Of a DNA stretch of 64,000 bases, positions 46,539 through 58,182 are shown piece after piece. Source of the stretch: Diogma glabrata (lineage: Eukaryota > Arthropoda > Insecta > Diptera > Cylindrotomidae); contig OY856187.1 of the NCBI GenBank assembly GCA_963693315.1, positions 115,986,843-116,050,842 of the forward strand, read 5' to 3'. Both the position numbers and the translations under genes were made by a program. Position 1 is the first letter of the stretch. Each line of letters starts with the position of its first letter. Under the pieces are notes generated by a model that had not been told where the DNA came from, did not search any database, and saw nothing but the letters and a program-made list of their open reading frames with translations.

Positions 46539-49500
46539 GTTGGTAACATCCGAATTTATATTGATTATAAAAAAATCATAAATACAACATAAATTAAAAA
46601 CATTTTTTTGTAGGGATTAAGAGGAATGGAGGAAGACGAATTGATTTTAACACCGATTATCGAAAGTGGTGATGTTATGAAAGGAAGACAATTATCCCGA
46701 GTTGATAAAAAGTTTTTTCTCAATGTCACAAGTTATTCTGGATATTTAACAGTAAATGAACAATATGAGTCAAACTTATGGTTTTGGTTTTTTCCTGCTC
46801 AAGGAACAGAACATTTATACGAAACTGATTGGAATGATTATGATGATTACGAGCAAAATGAAGAACAAAAAAATGTTAATTGGGAAAATGAAAATGCGCC
46901 GCTTGTTTTATGGTTACAAGGTGGTCCTGGTAGCTCATCATTATTTGGATTGTTTACAGAAAATGGGCCGTTTTTAATAGATGAAGAAAGCGAATTGGAA
47001 ATAAAATTGAATCCATATTCATGGCATACAAAATATAGTATGTTATATATTGATAATCCCGTTGGAACTGGCTTTAGTTACACAGATTTTCAAGGCTTAA
47101 CGAAAAACGTAACAGAAGTAGGCGAGCATTTGTACATTGGATTAGTTCAATTTTTAAAATTGTTTCCATGGCTTCAAAGTGTTCCGTTTTATGTCACTGG
47201 AGAGTCATATGCTGGCAAATACATTCCATCAATTGGATATCAAATTTATAAAAATAATGAGAATTCATATTTTAAAATTAATTTGCAAGTGAGTAAAACT
47301 ATAGTACCTCTATTTTTTTTGCTAGTTCTTAATATTACTTGAATTTTATTAACAAATTTATCTTGATTTTTGAAAATTTCCGGATCGGTTCTTATGCAGT
47401 TAGCAATCCATCAAAGAAAATAAAAACAAAAATGATTTTGTGTTCTGTAAAGAAATTTAAGCTCGTAGTTGCCGCGAATGAATTGATTTTTTTCCAACCA
47501 CCGACCGTTCCATATAGGAACGTAGGTTGTCAACAAGTGTACCTCAGATGTGCTAATCCCAATTCAATCAATTTTAAGGTCGAGTTTTGCTTGCAGATTT
47601 AATTTAGTTTTATAGGAGTGATCAGCTCATACAGAATTTTTCAAATTTACCAAACATTTTTCTTGACTATCGGTACATTGGTAAACTGGTGTGCTGATAA
47701 ACTGGTTGGATCTGAAATTCATCAATTTAAACACTTCGACCTAACTGTTGATTATGCTTTAAGTCAGTTGTTTTTTTATAGACAGTCGTGGTTGATGTCC
47801 TTGCAATTTATGCTTTGTATTCCTTGAGGTTTATAACGTGAGTTTATTAGCTTAATTGAAATTTTGGCCTTATGGTAGTTATGGTCTATAGACCAAGTTT
47901 GTGGAATCTGTGCCATAAAACTTCAGAAAAGTTGCTGGTAATAGATGCCATAGTTTACGTTTTAAAGTTGCAAAATAGGCACACATCGGCAGCAGCTAGA
48001 ACTATTTTGTTAAGATTGCAAAGACACTTTCTTTTAATAATTTCTTTTTAGTACGAGTGTAAATGGGGGAATAAACACATCACTCATCGCTTGTGATGTG
48101 AGATGTTCGCATTAAGTGCGATGCGACAATTTTTTATTATTTGACATTCACAATAAGTCCACATAGCATCAAAAAATCAAATCATCGAATCATGTTTTAG
48201 AACCGAAAATCAGTAGACCTAAAGTTCATACCACCGAATTTCATATCATCGAAAGGTTCTGAAATTGAAAAATCATTAGATCGAAATATCATATCACCAA
48301 AAATTTATTTCGAAACATCATCGTCGAAAATTCATTGCATCGAAACATCACATCACCGTCGATCATGAACTTTATTGAAAAATGCTGCCAGACATTTTTT
48401 GTAGATTATCTAATTTCTTAAAAATTATCTACCATGAATTTTCGAAATTTTATAAGGTTTGTGAGTTATTTGCAATAGAAATAAAATATAAATCAATATA
48501 ATAATTAATATATACTGCGGATATCATTTAAATTTACAATATTCCTAGCATTGAGCCAAATCGTGCCATATCATCCAAAAATCATACTGTCGAAATTCTT
48601 TTATTGAAAAATAAAATATCAAAATATCAAAAAATAAAAAATCATACTATAGAAAAATCAAACAATCGAACGAAACTCACAACATCGAAAATCATAACAC
48701 CGAAAGTTCACATTGTCGAAAAGTCATTGTATCGAAAGATCGTTGCACCGAAATTTTTTCGATGTTCTGGAAAAATCATATTCTAAAATCAGATGATCGC
48801 AAAGAATTAAGAGACTAAGGAAATGAAACTACTGTATATACATATACACAAAAATATTTGAAGTCGTTTTTCTCTCTTTTTTTCGGTGCTAAGTTGTTAG
48901 CTTCGGTGCTAAGTTGTTCAAATTTTTTTATATTGTTTTTCTATTTGTCGTTTTTCTTTTTTATGTAATGGCGTCTCTTTTTTTTATATTAATTTTAGGG
49001 GCAAAAATACACTTAAATTTGGAATTAAATGCAATAATAGAAATATTTACGGCGCCTCTACTAAAACGTAAGTGTGTTAGTAACAATTTATTGGTGTGCA
49101 AAAATTGCTTCAAATTTTAACATCAATTTCACTTCCTTTATTCTTTTCATTCTTTGGATGATCGTAATTCATAAAATAGAATAAAAAATTATATTATCGA
49201 AATATCATAACATCGAAAATATTCGATATAATGAATAATTCGAGCATCGATCGAAAATCATTTAATCGAAAAATAGGGTATCAAATTGTTGTTTCTGTTC
49301 TGTGGCCAAATATTAACACTAAAATTAGACAGCTATTTGGCTCTAAACGTGTTTTTGAAATCCTACTACTTTAATTGTGTTGTGTGATGCGCTTACATTT
49401 TTATAAACAATAATAATAATCAAATCAAGGCTTCATAATTTATTATTCCTTGTTTTAGCTAATTGATAATTATAATTGGTCAGAAATCAAAAGCAGTGGT

Positions 49501-52500
49501 GGTTTTAAGCACAGGCATTTGCCGGTGGCCTCGCGCTCAGGTGGCCTCGTATTTTTTTTCTTAGTACAAGTAATATAAAAAATTTTTCTTAGTACAATAA
49601 ATATAAACAACGAAACTTATTTATTAAGATTCAATATAATGTATGCGTACAGTATTTTTATAAACAGTATTTTTATAAAATATTTAACTTTACATATATG
49701 TACATCTATTATTATGTATGTAGCAATTTTTTTTGCGTTATACATAATGCCTGGCAACCATATGAAAGAGTATGCGGTTTCTAGTCTCATATACATAAAC
49801 GAAATTTGAAATTTTTTCTAAGCCTACTAGATTTTTTTTTAACATTTCACAGTTATTATATTTTTGTGAATATATGATTGCTATAGCATAGTATGATTGT
49901 TATTGGTATAAAAAATGTTGTGTTATGATTGTGTGCGTGTTAAAATTTTTTGGTATAATGTAAGTAATGAATGATGTAAAAATAGAGATTATTTGTTTTC
50001 CATTTCACTTCTAAATTATAATTCTTATAGTTCAGACGTTCTTTTTTGGTGTTCTTAGTAATTTATGCGATTTTAATATTGACGATTTTTGCTTTTCTCC
50101 TGGTTATTCTTCTGATTATACATTTTATATTGACGACTTCTGCTCTTTCCTTGGCTATTCTTCTAATTATTCGTTTTTATATTAATATTATATAAATTAT
50201 ATTGTATATTTATAAATAAATATCAATCTTTAGAAAAAGTTTAAATTTATATTCATCGTTATTTAACTATGAATCCTCATCGTGATCGAGACACTGGAAG
50301 AAAATGGGCTTCGGGTGCCGAAAAAAATAAATAAGAAAAAACATACAGATATGTTAAAGAAAATTAAACCATTGACAAGTTTTTTTAATATATCATCAGG
50401 TACTAACACAACTTTTGATGCAGGTGCTAGTACTTCGCAAGATGTTTCAGAAAAATTGGTAGATATTTTATCTGACCAGTCTGAAACATCTTTAGGGTCT
50501 TTATCTTTTGTTGTTTCAAATTCTGAAGTTTCTGCTGTCCTATTACCGGACACCCATGAAAAAGATTTTGAAATGAATTTGTCTCAAGAGTCTTCGTTAG
50601 CTTCCAATGATTTTGTTTTAGCTTCGAATCCCAAATTGCAAGAAGCACAACATAACTGATGTGGTTATTGTTTCCGACGACCCGGCGTTATAGCCCATTT
50701 CGTTTAATGAACGAGAAAGAGTCGATATTGTTAAAAAAGAACCGAGTCAGGTTAAACAAATAAATTTTAAAGCTGATGAATCGGGTCGCAGATTTAATAC
50801 TAGTTTCTACACGAGAGTTCTTGCTAACGGTGAAGAAGTTTCTAGAAGCTTGCTAGTGTATTCTATACAAAATAATTCGGTATTTTGCTTTTGTTGCAAA
50901 ATTTTTTCTACCCGAAAAATATGTTTATCGTCGACTGAAGGTTATTCAGATTGGAAAAATATAGGTTCTAGCTTAAAACAACATGATAAATCTCAGGATC
51001 ACATTAGCTGTATGCAAAAATGGATGAATATGTCAGTTAATTTAAAATCAAATGCAACAATTGATCAAAATTTGCAGAGAATGATAGAAAATGAGAAGAA
51101 ACATTGGCGCTTGGTACTTGAACGTCTTTTTGCTATAGTGCTAATGTTAGCTGAAAGATCATTACCTTTTTGTGGACACCGTGAGCAACTTTATCAGCCT
51201 AATAATGGACACTTCTTGGCATAAGTAGAACTTATTGCAAAATTTGATCCAGTTATGTTAGAGCATCTCAAACGAATAAAAAATAAAGAATGCTTTGACA
51301 CTTATCTTGGAAAAGATGTGCAGAATGAAATAATTGGACTTATATCGAGAAGAATACTGAAAACTATCGTATCTTCTGTACAGTCATCAAAATATTTTTC
51401 TGTTATCATGGATTGCACTCCTGATGTAAGTCATAAGGAACAGCTTTCAATTCTTTTGAGATGCGTTGAAATTAATCAGGAAAAAGTGTAAATTGAAGAA
51501 TTTTTTTGTGGTTTTTTTCACATAACTGATAGCACTGGTTCAGGTTTAGTTGAAATTTTTTAAAATTTATTAGCTGAGTATAATTTGGATCTAATGAATT
51601 GTCGCGGGCAATCGTATGATAATGATGCTAACATGCGAGGGCAATACAAAGGGGTTCAAGCTTTAATCAAAGAAAAAAATCCCAGAGCTCTTTACGTTCC
51701 ATGTGCTAACCACACATTTAATCTAATGGTATGTGATGCTGCGAAATCAGTATCAATTGCAATTAACTTTTTGGTACTGTTCAACGAATTTTTACATTTT
51801 TTGCTGCATCAACCGTTCGATGGGACATACTGCAAAGTGTTTGTAAAATGACTGTGAAATCATTATCAGATACGCGTTGGGAAAGCCGTATAAATAGTAT
51901 AAAAGTTGTAAAAGATAATTTAGCTCAAATTATAGAAGCTTTATACAAAGTTGCAGATTCAAGTTCAATTGGAGTTGCTGTTTCTGAAGCTAACGGTCTT
52001 GCGAATGAGATATCCTCATATCAGTTTATACTTTCACTTACAATTTGGCATGATATATTCTATGAAATCAACAAAGTAAGTAAAGTTATGCAGAATCCCT
52101 CGGCAGATATTTCTATTATGATAAAATTGGTGGAAACTACGAACAAATTTTTAGAATCATTCGGAAGTGATGAATCATTTGAAGCGATTATTAAAAAATC
52201 TGAAGAAATAGCTATAAAATTAGGTATTGAGCCAGTTCCCTCAAGTGCGGCTTAGCAGAAAACGACGTTTTTTTGAATATGAAGGAACTGATACACCTCT
52301 AAATGGAAAGTCTAAATATAAAGTAGATTTTTTTAATGCAATAATTGATGTTGCATTAGTAAGCTTAAATGAAAGATTCAAAATGCTTGATTCATACAAC
52401 AAAATATTTGGTTTTTTATACCATACCGAAAAAATGCGAAGTTTAGATGCAAATGAATTGTTGAATGATTGTAAAAATTTAGAAATATCACTGAGAAATC

Positions 52501-55456
52501 CTAGTACAGAAGAATCGGACGTGAACCATGAAGAGTTATACTCGGAAATAAATACATTTTTAAGAATGGAAGCTTCGGCGGAATCGAAAGGTGCACTGGA
52601 AATTTTGAAGTATATTACGGCAAATTCTTTAATCGAAAATTTTCCAAATTTATTTATTGCCCTATGAATTTTACTAACTTCCCCTATTTCAGTGGCAAGC
52701 GCAGAGAGGTTATTTTCTAGATTAAAACTCATTAAAAACTATTTACGTTCCACTATGGGTCAAGACCGCTTATCTGCATTAGCTTTAATTTCCATTGAAA
52801 ATAAAATAAGTCGGTTCTTGGACTGTTCTGATTTAATTGATGAGTTTGTGTCCTTAAAAGTCCGAAAGGTTAAGTTTTAAGTCAATGTAATCGATCCTCC
52901 TAAAATCTGCGAAAAAAATAAATGGTACCGCATTTTGAGTAGTCTTATTAGTGCATCTTCATCCAAAATAAAAAAAATACTTTATGTACATTTAAAACCT
53001 ATGTGCGTTTTTTGTTTCGTTACGTTCTAATAGATATCCAAAACACAATAGAACACAAGAATTAAAAACTCAACTAATATAATAGAAAACTTGCCTATGG
53101 CCTCGCATATGGTAAATCCACCACTGATCAAAAGCCATATTTGACCCAAAATAGTACACCATCCTTGGGCAAAAACTGAAAGCCACACCTGGTCCGAGAT
53201 CTAGAAATCATGCTTAGCCCAATGTTTTAAGCCGTACTTGGCCCAAACTGGTTAAAAGAACTCCAGCACGATGTTATCATTTCGCGTTTTACCCTCCCTT
53301 GGGCCAACATTTGAAAATATACTTGGTTCAAGGTTTATATCTGGCATGACAATCATTTGCCATATTTTGGCAATATACAAACTTTGCTATATACTATATA
53401 CAAACTTTGCTAATTGTATTTATTATGTATAAATTTCTTTTAGGGACTAGCATTACGAAATGCCCTTTCGGATCCAATTAATATGTTAGATTATGCTGAC
53501 TTCGCTTATCAACACGGTTTAATTGATGATGATGGGAAGCGAGAAATGCAAATTTTTGAAATATTAGCTAGACAAAATATTTTCAAAAAGGAATCAAAAA
53601 TTGTAAGACTACTATATATATATAATAGACCAGTCAAAATAGCTTTTTGTGAGGAAAAAAATTAGTAACAGCATGAAAACTTTTGGATAAGGAAGAAAAT
53701 ATTGCGCATTAAAGGTGATCCGCGTTACGAGGGTGAAAGGGGTGAGCTTTAAGGGGTAGAAAATGTTTTTTTAAGATTTTAAGCGAAACTAGACCTTCTA
53801 TCGAAAAAAGTTTAAAGCAAAAGTTGTAGGTAATAAAAAGGTCTATAACTTTTATGTGGGCTATTTTTTCACATAACCTAAAATTTGCCGTAAAAATAGA
53901 AAAAAACCGAGAAAATAGGTCTTTTCGTTTTTAATTTTTATCTCCCACAAACAAATTTTGTTTTTTCACACAATTTGGTGAAAACGTACTTTATTATGTC
54001 CCTAATACGCTGTAATTTTTTGTAATTTTAAAATTCTCCTGTGCTGGAAACATCAGTAATCAGTAATCTATATTTTTGTTGAAACGTCAACTTTTAGATG
54101 GTGTAAAAAAAATGAACATTACCATGGAAAAAATTTATAATTTTTAAAGATTTCAACGGTAAATTTTAACAAATAATGAATATGTTTAGGCAATCATTGA
54201 AAATATCTCTTTAAAATTAAGTTTATTCAGTTTTTCGCATTTCCTGGAAAATGTTTCCGTGTTTATGTTATGTTAATGTTTATTTTTTTTTACACCATCT
54301 AAAAGTAGAGGTTTCAACAAACAAAATGATTAACTATACACATAATGACTAACGTTTTTTTGAAAAACTGTTTCCCATACAGGAGAATTTTCGTATGAAA
54401 ATAAGGTCACTTTTTTGGTTTAAAATCAAAATTAAACGTAAAAATAAATATTTTGATTTCAAAAAATTACAGTCTATTAGGGACATAATAAGGTAAGTTT
54501 CCACCGAATTGTGTGAAAAAAAATGTTTTTGTGGGAGATAGAAATTAAAACCGAAAAAGCCTTTTTTTCTGGGTTTTTTCTATTTTCACGGCAAATTTTA
54601 GGTTATGTGAAAAAGGCTGGTATAAAAGTTATAGACCTTTTTATTACCTACAACTTTTGTTTTAAACTTTATTCGACAGAAGGTCTAGTTTTGCTGAAAA
54701 TCATGAAAAACCATTTTCTACCCCTTAAATCTCACCCCATTGACCCCCGTAGAGCGGATCACCTTTAATTTATGTTTCCCATCATTTGCGCAATATTTTC
54801 TTCCATATCCAATAGTTTTCATCCTGTTACTGATTTTTTCCATTTTTTGCCTGTTTTTAAGGTATCTAGACTGTTCTATAATGGATTAGTCATAAATATT
54901 CAGTTTCTTGATTAATCTTAAATTTCCTATTAATTTTCAGTATTGGGATTTGATACTTTACACTTTCATAACAAAAAGTCGCTATGACAATGTTTACAAT
55001 ATCTTACAACCAACTGTGTTAAATTTGGAAACATATTTGAAGTTTGTTGAGCAACCAAAAATCCGAAAAGCATTACATGTAGGAAAGTTACCATTTAATC
55101 CACCTTTATATGTTTATATGCATTTATCAAACGATTTCTTAAACTCAGCTATGCCATGGACTGAGTATCTTTTAGAGCAAGGATGCCGAATTATGTATTA
55201 CAGTGGAAATTTAGATTTTATTGTCGCCTATCCATTGTCTGAGAATTCATTTAAAAAAATGAAATGGTCAAAATCAAATACATTTTTAAATGCAACTAGA
55301 ACACCATTTTATGTTAACTCAAAGTTATCAGGTTATATTAAAAAAACCGAAAACTTTGCCGAAGTAGTTATTTTAAATGCAGGGCATATGGTACCTACAG
55401 ATCAACCAAAAGCTGCCTTAGAATTACTTGATCTATTTATAAATAATAAATTGTAA
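46425..55456 (+). CDS. Serine carboxypeptidase, CPVL/vitellogenic-like (gene span, 4 exons)
   Basis: Exons 46425-46538, 46614-47288, 53444-53602 and 54941-55456, all phase 0 in this model, give 487 codons, usual for peptidase family S10. It should be a secreted or lysosomal enzyme releasing C-terminal residues from peptides. Visible: signal peptide (MNLTVLILTVILIYF), LTPIIESG near the mature N-terminus, SYSGYLTVNE, oxyanion-hole segment GGPGSSS, nucleophile Ser in TGESYAGKY (about residue 236), Asp in YSGNLDFIV (about 408), His in NAGHMVP (about 465). The complete triad argues for an active enzyme. The usual GNG/GDG motif after the 221-codon block is altered to RNA (GLALRNALSDP). Intron 2 (6155 bp) carries a whole hAT transposon and intron 3 a foldback element. 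Confidence 0.9.
46614..47288 (+). CDS. Carboxypeptidase exon 2: core with catalytic Ser
   Basis: 225 codons from acceptor TGTAG to donor CAA|GTGAGT (GT at 47289). It contains the LTPIIESG and SYSGYLTVNE stretch, FWFFPAQ, an acidic insertion rich in Asp, Tyr, Glu and Asn, WLQGGPGSSS, the disulfide-free GLFTENGPF region, YIDNPVGTGFSYT, and the nucleophile motif TGESYAGKYIPSIG. It ends KINLQ; the family continues with GLAIGNG or a close variant, which is found at the start of the exon at 53444. Confidence 0.92.
47289..48150 (+). other. Start of carboxypeptidase intron 2, nothing recognised
   Basis: Intronic sequence after the GTGAGT donor. Short open frames have no family resemblance. Confidence 0.5.
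48150..49290. repeat. Degenerate ATCGAAA-motif repeat, copy 2
   Basis: Homologous to 23885-24840 (shared TTCATACCACCGAATTTCAT and TTGCACCGAAATTTTTTCGA). Both halves here run in the same direction. Interrupted near 48790-49140 by unrelated sequence. Lies in carboxypeptidase intron 2. Confidence 0.7.
49494..53126 (+). mobile_element. hAT-5: full-length hAT transposon in carboxypeptidase intron 2
   Basis: 3633 bp. The left end CAGTGGTGGTTTTA and the right end inward CAGTGGTGGATTTA are followed by GGCCTCGC motifs on both sides. Flanked by a perfect 8-bp duplication ATCAAAAG (49486-49493, 53127-53134). It carries a transposase gene running almost end to end on the same strand as the host gene, now broken by several frameshifts and stops. 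The most complete transposon in the window. Confidence 0.93.
50269..52880 (+). pseudogene. hAT-5 transposase (TTF/ZMYM-type), broken
   Basis: Starts MNPHRDRDTGRKWASGAEK, shifts frame within 25 codons, then continues KIKPLTSFF. A TTF-type zinc-finger region follows (50850-51010: FCFCCKIFS, WKNIGSSLKQHDKSQDH), then the RNase-H-like core (VIMDCTPDVSHKEQLS; RGQSYDNDANMRGQYKGVQ; LYVPCANHTFNLMV; SDTRWESR). The C-terminal dimerisation domain is at 52690-52880 (SAERLFSRLKLIKNY). Breaks: frameshift near 50330, loss of frame near 50660, stop near 51222, stop at 51489, frameshifts near 51550, 51840, 52250 and 52665. Not functional. Confidence 0.9.
53444..53602 (+). CDS. Carboxypeptidase exon 3
   Basis: 53 codons between acceptor TTTTAG (AG 53442-53443) and donor ATT|GTAAGA (GT at 53603), phase 0 at both ends. 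It reads GLALRNALSDP, then the YADFAYQHGLIDDDGK stretch typical of CPVL-like enzymes. Relative to the usual GLAIGNGLCDP or GLAIGDGLCDP motif, two glycines and the cysteine are replaced. The exon lies only about 300 bp after the 3' end of the hAT element in intron 2. Confidence 0.9.
53628..54880. mobile_element. Foldback element F, copy 1, in carboxypeptidase intron 3
   Basis: Arms 53655-54160 and 54270-54850 are imperfect inverses: AAGAAAATATTGCGC, AAAGGTGATCCGC, GGTCTATAACTTTTAT, CACATAACCTAAAATTTGCC and TTATGTCCCTAATA, each with its complement on the other side. It begins near AGACCAGTCAAAATAGC. It fills most of intron 3. No coding sequence. Confidence 0.8.
54941..55456 (+). CDS. Carboxypeptidase exon 4: catalytic Asp and His
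   Basis: 171 codons plus TAA from acceptor TTTTCAG (AG 54939-54940), phase 0. It contains the RKALHVGK region, the helix QGCRIMYYSGN, catalytic Asp in NLDFIV, and catalytic His in VVILNAGHMVPTDQP, followed by the usual C-terminal PKAALELLDLFI. No AATAAA lies between the stop and the next gene except at 55636-55641, inside the presumed mRpS25 leader. Confidence 0.92.
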   Translation, partial: YWDLILYTFITKSRYDNVYNILQPTVLNLETYLKFVEQPKIRKALHVGKLPFNPPLYVYMHLSNDFLNSAMPWTEYLLEQGCRIMYYSGNLDFIVAYPLSENSFKKMKWSKSNTFLNATRTPFYVNSKLSGYIKKTENFAEVVILNAGHMVPTDQPKAALELLDLFINNKL

Positions 55457-55659
55457 TATTTATGTTTTTTTTAACTATGCGAACATATCTTTAACGTATT
55501 TTTTTTCTATTATTAACAATGTATATATTTAGGCGAAATTGCTATCTTTAATTCCCAAAAATAGATAGAGCGCACACACCATAATAATTAGTTTGACATA
55601 TACATATTTTATTTTAGAGGTTAAGTTTTGTGTCAAATAAATTCATAAAAAAACATAAA

Positions 55660-55796
55660 ATGCCTTTTATGAAAGGTAGAGCTCCTATTCGTAGGACATT
55701 GAAATATTTAGAATCAGGTCGCTTAGTACTTAAAGAACGAATTAAAATATTTTCTGTTAATTATAATGTACATGGAGAACATCATGATGGAGCAAG
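55660..55796 (+). CDS. mRpS25: mRpS25 exon 1
   Basis: 45 codons plus two bases, ending GCA AG|GTTAGA (donor at 55797), so the last Arg codon is split. The start ATG is the first after AATAAATTC in the leader and matches the conserved MPFMKG N-terminus. A second Met three codons later is not preferred. Confidence 0.93.
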
Positions 55797-56280
55797 GTTA
55801 GAATTTTAAGTCAAATGTTTGCATATGCCTTTGTAAACTCGATTTTTTTTTATAGAGATTTTGTATTTTGGAATCTACCTCAAATCCAGTATAAAAATCC
55901 AGCTGTTCAAATTGTGACATTTAAAAATATGACACCATCTCCATTTATCAAATGTTATTTTGATAATGGGAAACAAATGCTAATCGACATCGATAGTCAT
56001 AATCGAGATGATATAATACAACATTTAATAAAAGTTGTAGGAAAATCAGAGTAAGAAATAATAATTTATTAATAGTAGATAACATTGTTTCACCACATTT
56101 AATTCCAGTCAGTTATTGGCATCTGAAGCAGTTCTAGCTGAAAAGAAAGATAATCCAGCAAATTTTGGTGTTGGCTGTGCAAAACCATGTATTTGTGAAA
56201 TCCCGTGTCAAGTTCCTTGTCCTGGAATAGTTCCATTGCCTTATCACATGAGAGGAAAATATAAATATCAAAAACAATAA
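55660..56280 (+). CDS. mRpS25: Mitochondrial ribosomal protein S25 (gene span, 3 exons)
   Basis: Exons 55660-55796, 55856-56050 and 56109-56280 (137+195+172 = 504 nt) give 167 codons plus stop, the length I know for insect mRpS25. It is a component of the small subunit of the mitochondrial ribosome, with an L51/S25/CI-B8-type thioredoxin-like fold. Visible: [20 protein letters not shown] start, [41 protein letters not shown], and a Cys-rich C-terminal region ([17 protein letters not shown]). It lies in tandem 204 bp behind the carboxypeptidase stop. An AATAAA (56276-56281) overlaps its stop codon. Confidence 0.95.
55856..56050 (+). CDS. mRpS25: mRpS25 exon 2
   Basis: Acceptor TTTTTATAG (AG 55854-55855); the first base A completes Arg, then [15 protein letters not shown]. 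The donor GA|GTAAGA is at 56051. Introns on both sides are only 58-59 bp, in contrast to the kilobase introns next door. Confidence 0.93.
56109..56280 (+). CDS. mRpS25: mRpS25 exon 3
   Basis: Acceptor AATTCCAG (AG 56107-56108). GA plus T makes Asp, then [20 protein letters not shown], the cysteine cluster, and [14 protein letters not shown], the conserved C-terminus of the family. Confidence 0.93.
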
Positions 56281-56289
56281 ATTTATAGA

Positions 56290-58180
56290 ATATTTAAAGA
56301 ATATATTAAGTGTAGATTGTTTATAGTTTTTAAAAATCAGGTCTTTGTTTACCTACGTCTACCAAATTTGCTGCGCAGGCAATTTTTGGTGTCTTAATCT
56401 AGGAAGTAGTAGATTACTACCTAGACCCCTTCATAATCAACTACATACATTAAGAAAACAATTGGCGTTATGGTCTTCCAATCCATAAGGTTCTAATTAT
56501 ACAGCTTTTACAGATAAAAATAAAATCAAGCAACTCTGTTAAAGCAGATGCAACGTACAATATTCAGTATGAACAAAGAAATACCCAGTATGAGGAGTAT
56601 GAACAAATAGGAGGAAAGTCCACCACACAACTGCTGTTTTTTTCTTTAGTATTTTATGTTTGTTACAAGACCCTGGTGTAGTTGCTAATCCGTTATTTTC
56701 ACTCTTAGGAATACTAAAAATAAAAATCGAGGTATTATCAATTGAGATTTGAGGTACAAACAGCGGTCGAAGAGCCTCCACGAAACGCGGATAAGCAGAG
56801 TATAGGGGCTTATGGATCCTGTATAAATTCATTTCATTGGTCGACTTTCAACATGACTTAATTTAATCGAACTTTGTTCAACCCCTTTTTATTTTGTTTT
56901 TCTAGTTTTTTCTTTTATCAACTATACAGGGTGAGTTTTTTAAAAAATGCTAGGCTTTTATCTCGAGAACCATGCTAGATGGGACAAAATAACCCAAGGT
57001 AATATTTGTTAAGGGTCGAGGGGGACGTCTAGTGGTAATATTGAATGACCTTGAAACTCTTAAGTATTGGAGATATATGCTAAAGTAAGGTTTTTTTAAA
57101 ATTAGAACCCATATATTTAAGGGTCTTTTTAAATTAAGTAAATCAAACTACACACTTTTTGCTTACAAATTTTTTTTTGTAAAGTGTACGATTTTGTAGA
57201 TATGATGAAAATTGATTTGCACTAAAGCAAACGTGTCTTCGCTAAGTTCTTCAGTAAAAAAATAAAATTTCAATAAATTAAAAAAAAACAATGAAAATCA
57301 TTCATTAATATTATGCGCGTTCGATCTGAAATTTAACATTAGGGATACAAAACATCGAAAAAGTCACCAAAGTTAAAATATAAATATCTAGTAGGTAGTA
57401 CGATGGAAAGTTCAGCCAGCAACAACAACGAAACAAGAAGCAGAATAGAGCAAGCTAGAACCGTTTTCAGAAATATGTCAAGCGTGTTTTGTACCAACGA
57501 CATAAACTTATAAGCTGAAAACTTTTAACCCAAATGTTTAAATGCTATATTTGGCCAACGTTATTTTACGGTGCTGTTAGATATGCTGAAATAAATTGAT
57601 GCCTTCGAAATTTTGATTTATCGAAAAATCTCAAAAATTGACTGTAGCTAGAGACCACATCTCACATGAAATAGTCTTAAATAGAATGATAACAACAAAG
57701 TATAGTAGAATTTTTTTGCCAGCGAATTTTTGACAGCTAGGACGCAGCAAGAGACAAATAGATGAGACAAAAAGTAAAACAGAGATGTATTATTTATTTT
57801 GGGATAAATTTGTTTTCAAAACAATTATATTTATTAAATTTCTACTTCTAGTTCGTACCATTTGTTTGTTGTGATATTTGTTTCCATAGGCGTCGTTAGT
57901 TTTATTATAATTATTTTTAATTATCAAAATTTTGTTACATTGCCAACAAAATCATTGATATTTTTACTAGTTTTTGGTTTTCTAATATAATTGGTTGAAT
58001 TTCAATAGTGATTTATTAATTTTTATGCGTTTTTTTGTCCATTTCAATGGGACCCCAATAGTTTTTTTAATATTTTAATCGAGACACTGAATGTGCAAAC
58101 AATATGCGCATGTGCATGCGCATGTGCAAACAATATGCGCATAACAAACAAATTTTGTGTTCGCTGGCAAAAAATTCTAA
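56290..58180. other. Region downstream of mRpS25, repeats only
   Basis: Contains a decayed piece of the 0.9-3 kb tandem family (56605-56680, CCACACAACTGCTG) and a typical element-end motif TATACAGGGTGAGTTTTTTA at 56924. No partner end or gene was found. Confidence 0.45.
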
Positions 58181-58182
58181 TA

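Noticed and set aside
47339..47827. Frames just after carboxypeptidase exon 2
   Set aside because: Intronic, begin after a clear GTGAGT donor, no recognisable domain.
50427..52732. Antisense frames across the hAT-5 transposase
   Set aside because: Shadows of the broken transposase; the sense strand shows the zinc finger, core and dimerisation motifs.
56924..56945. TATACAGGGTGAGTTTTTTA as an element terminus
   Set aside because: Looks like a common insect transposon end, but no matching second end or target duplication was found.
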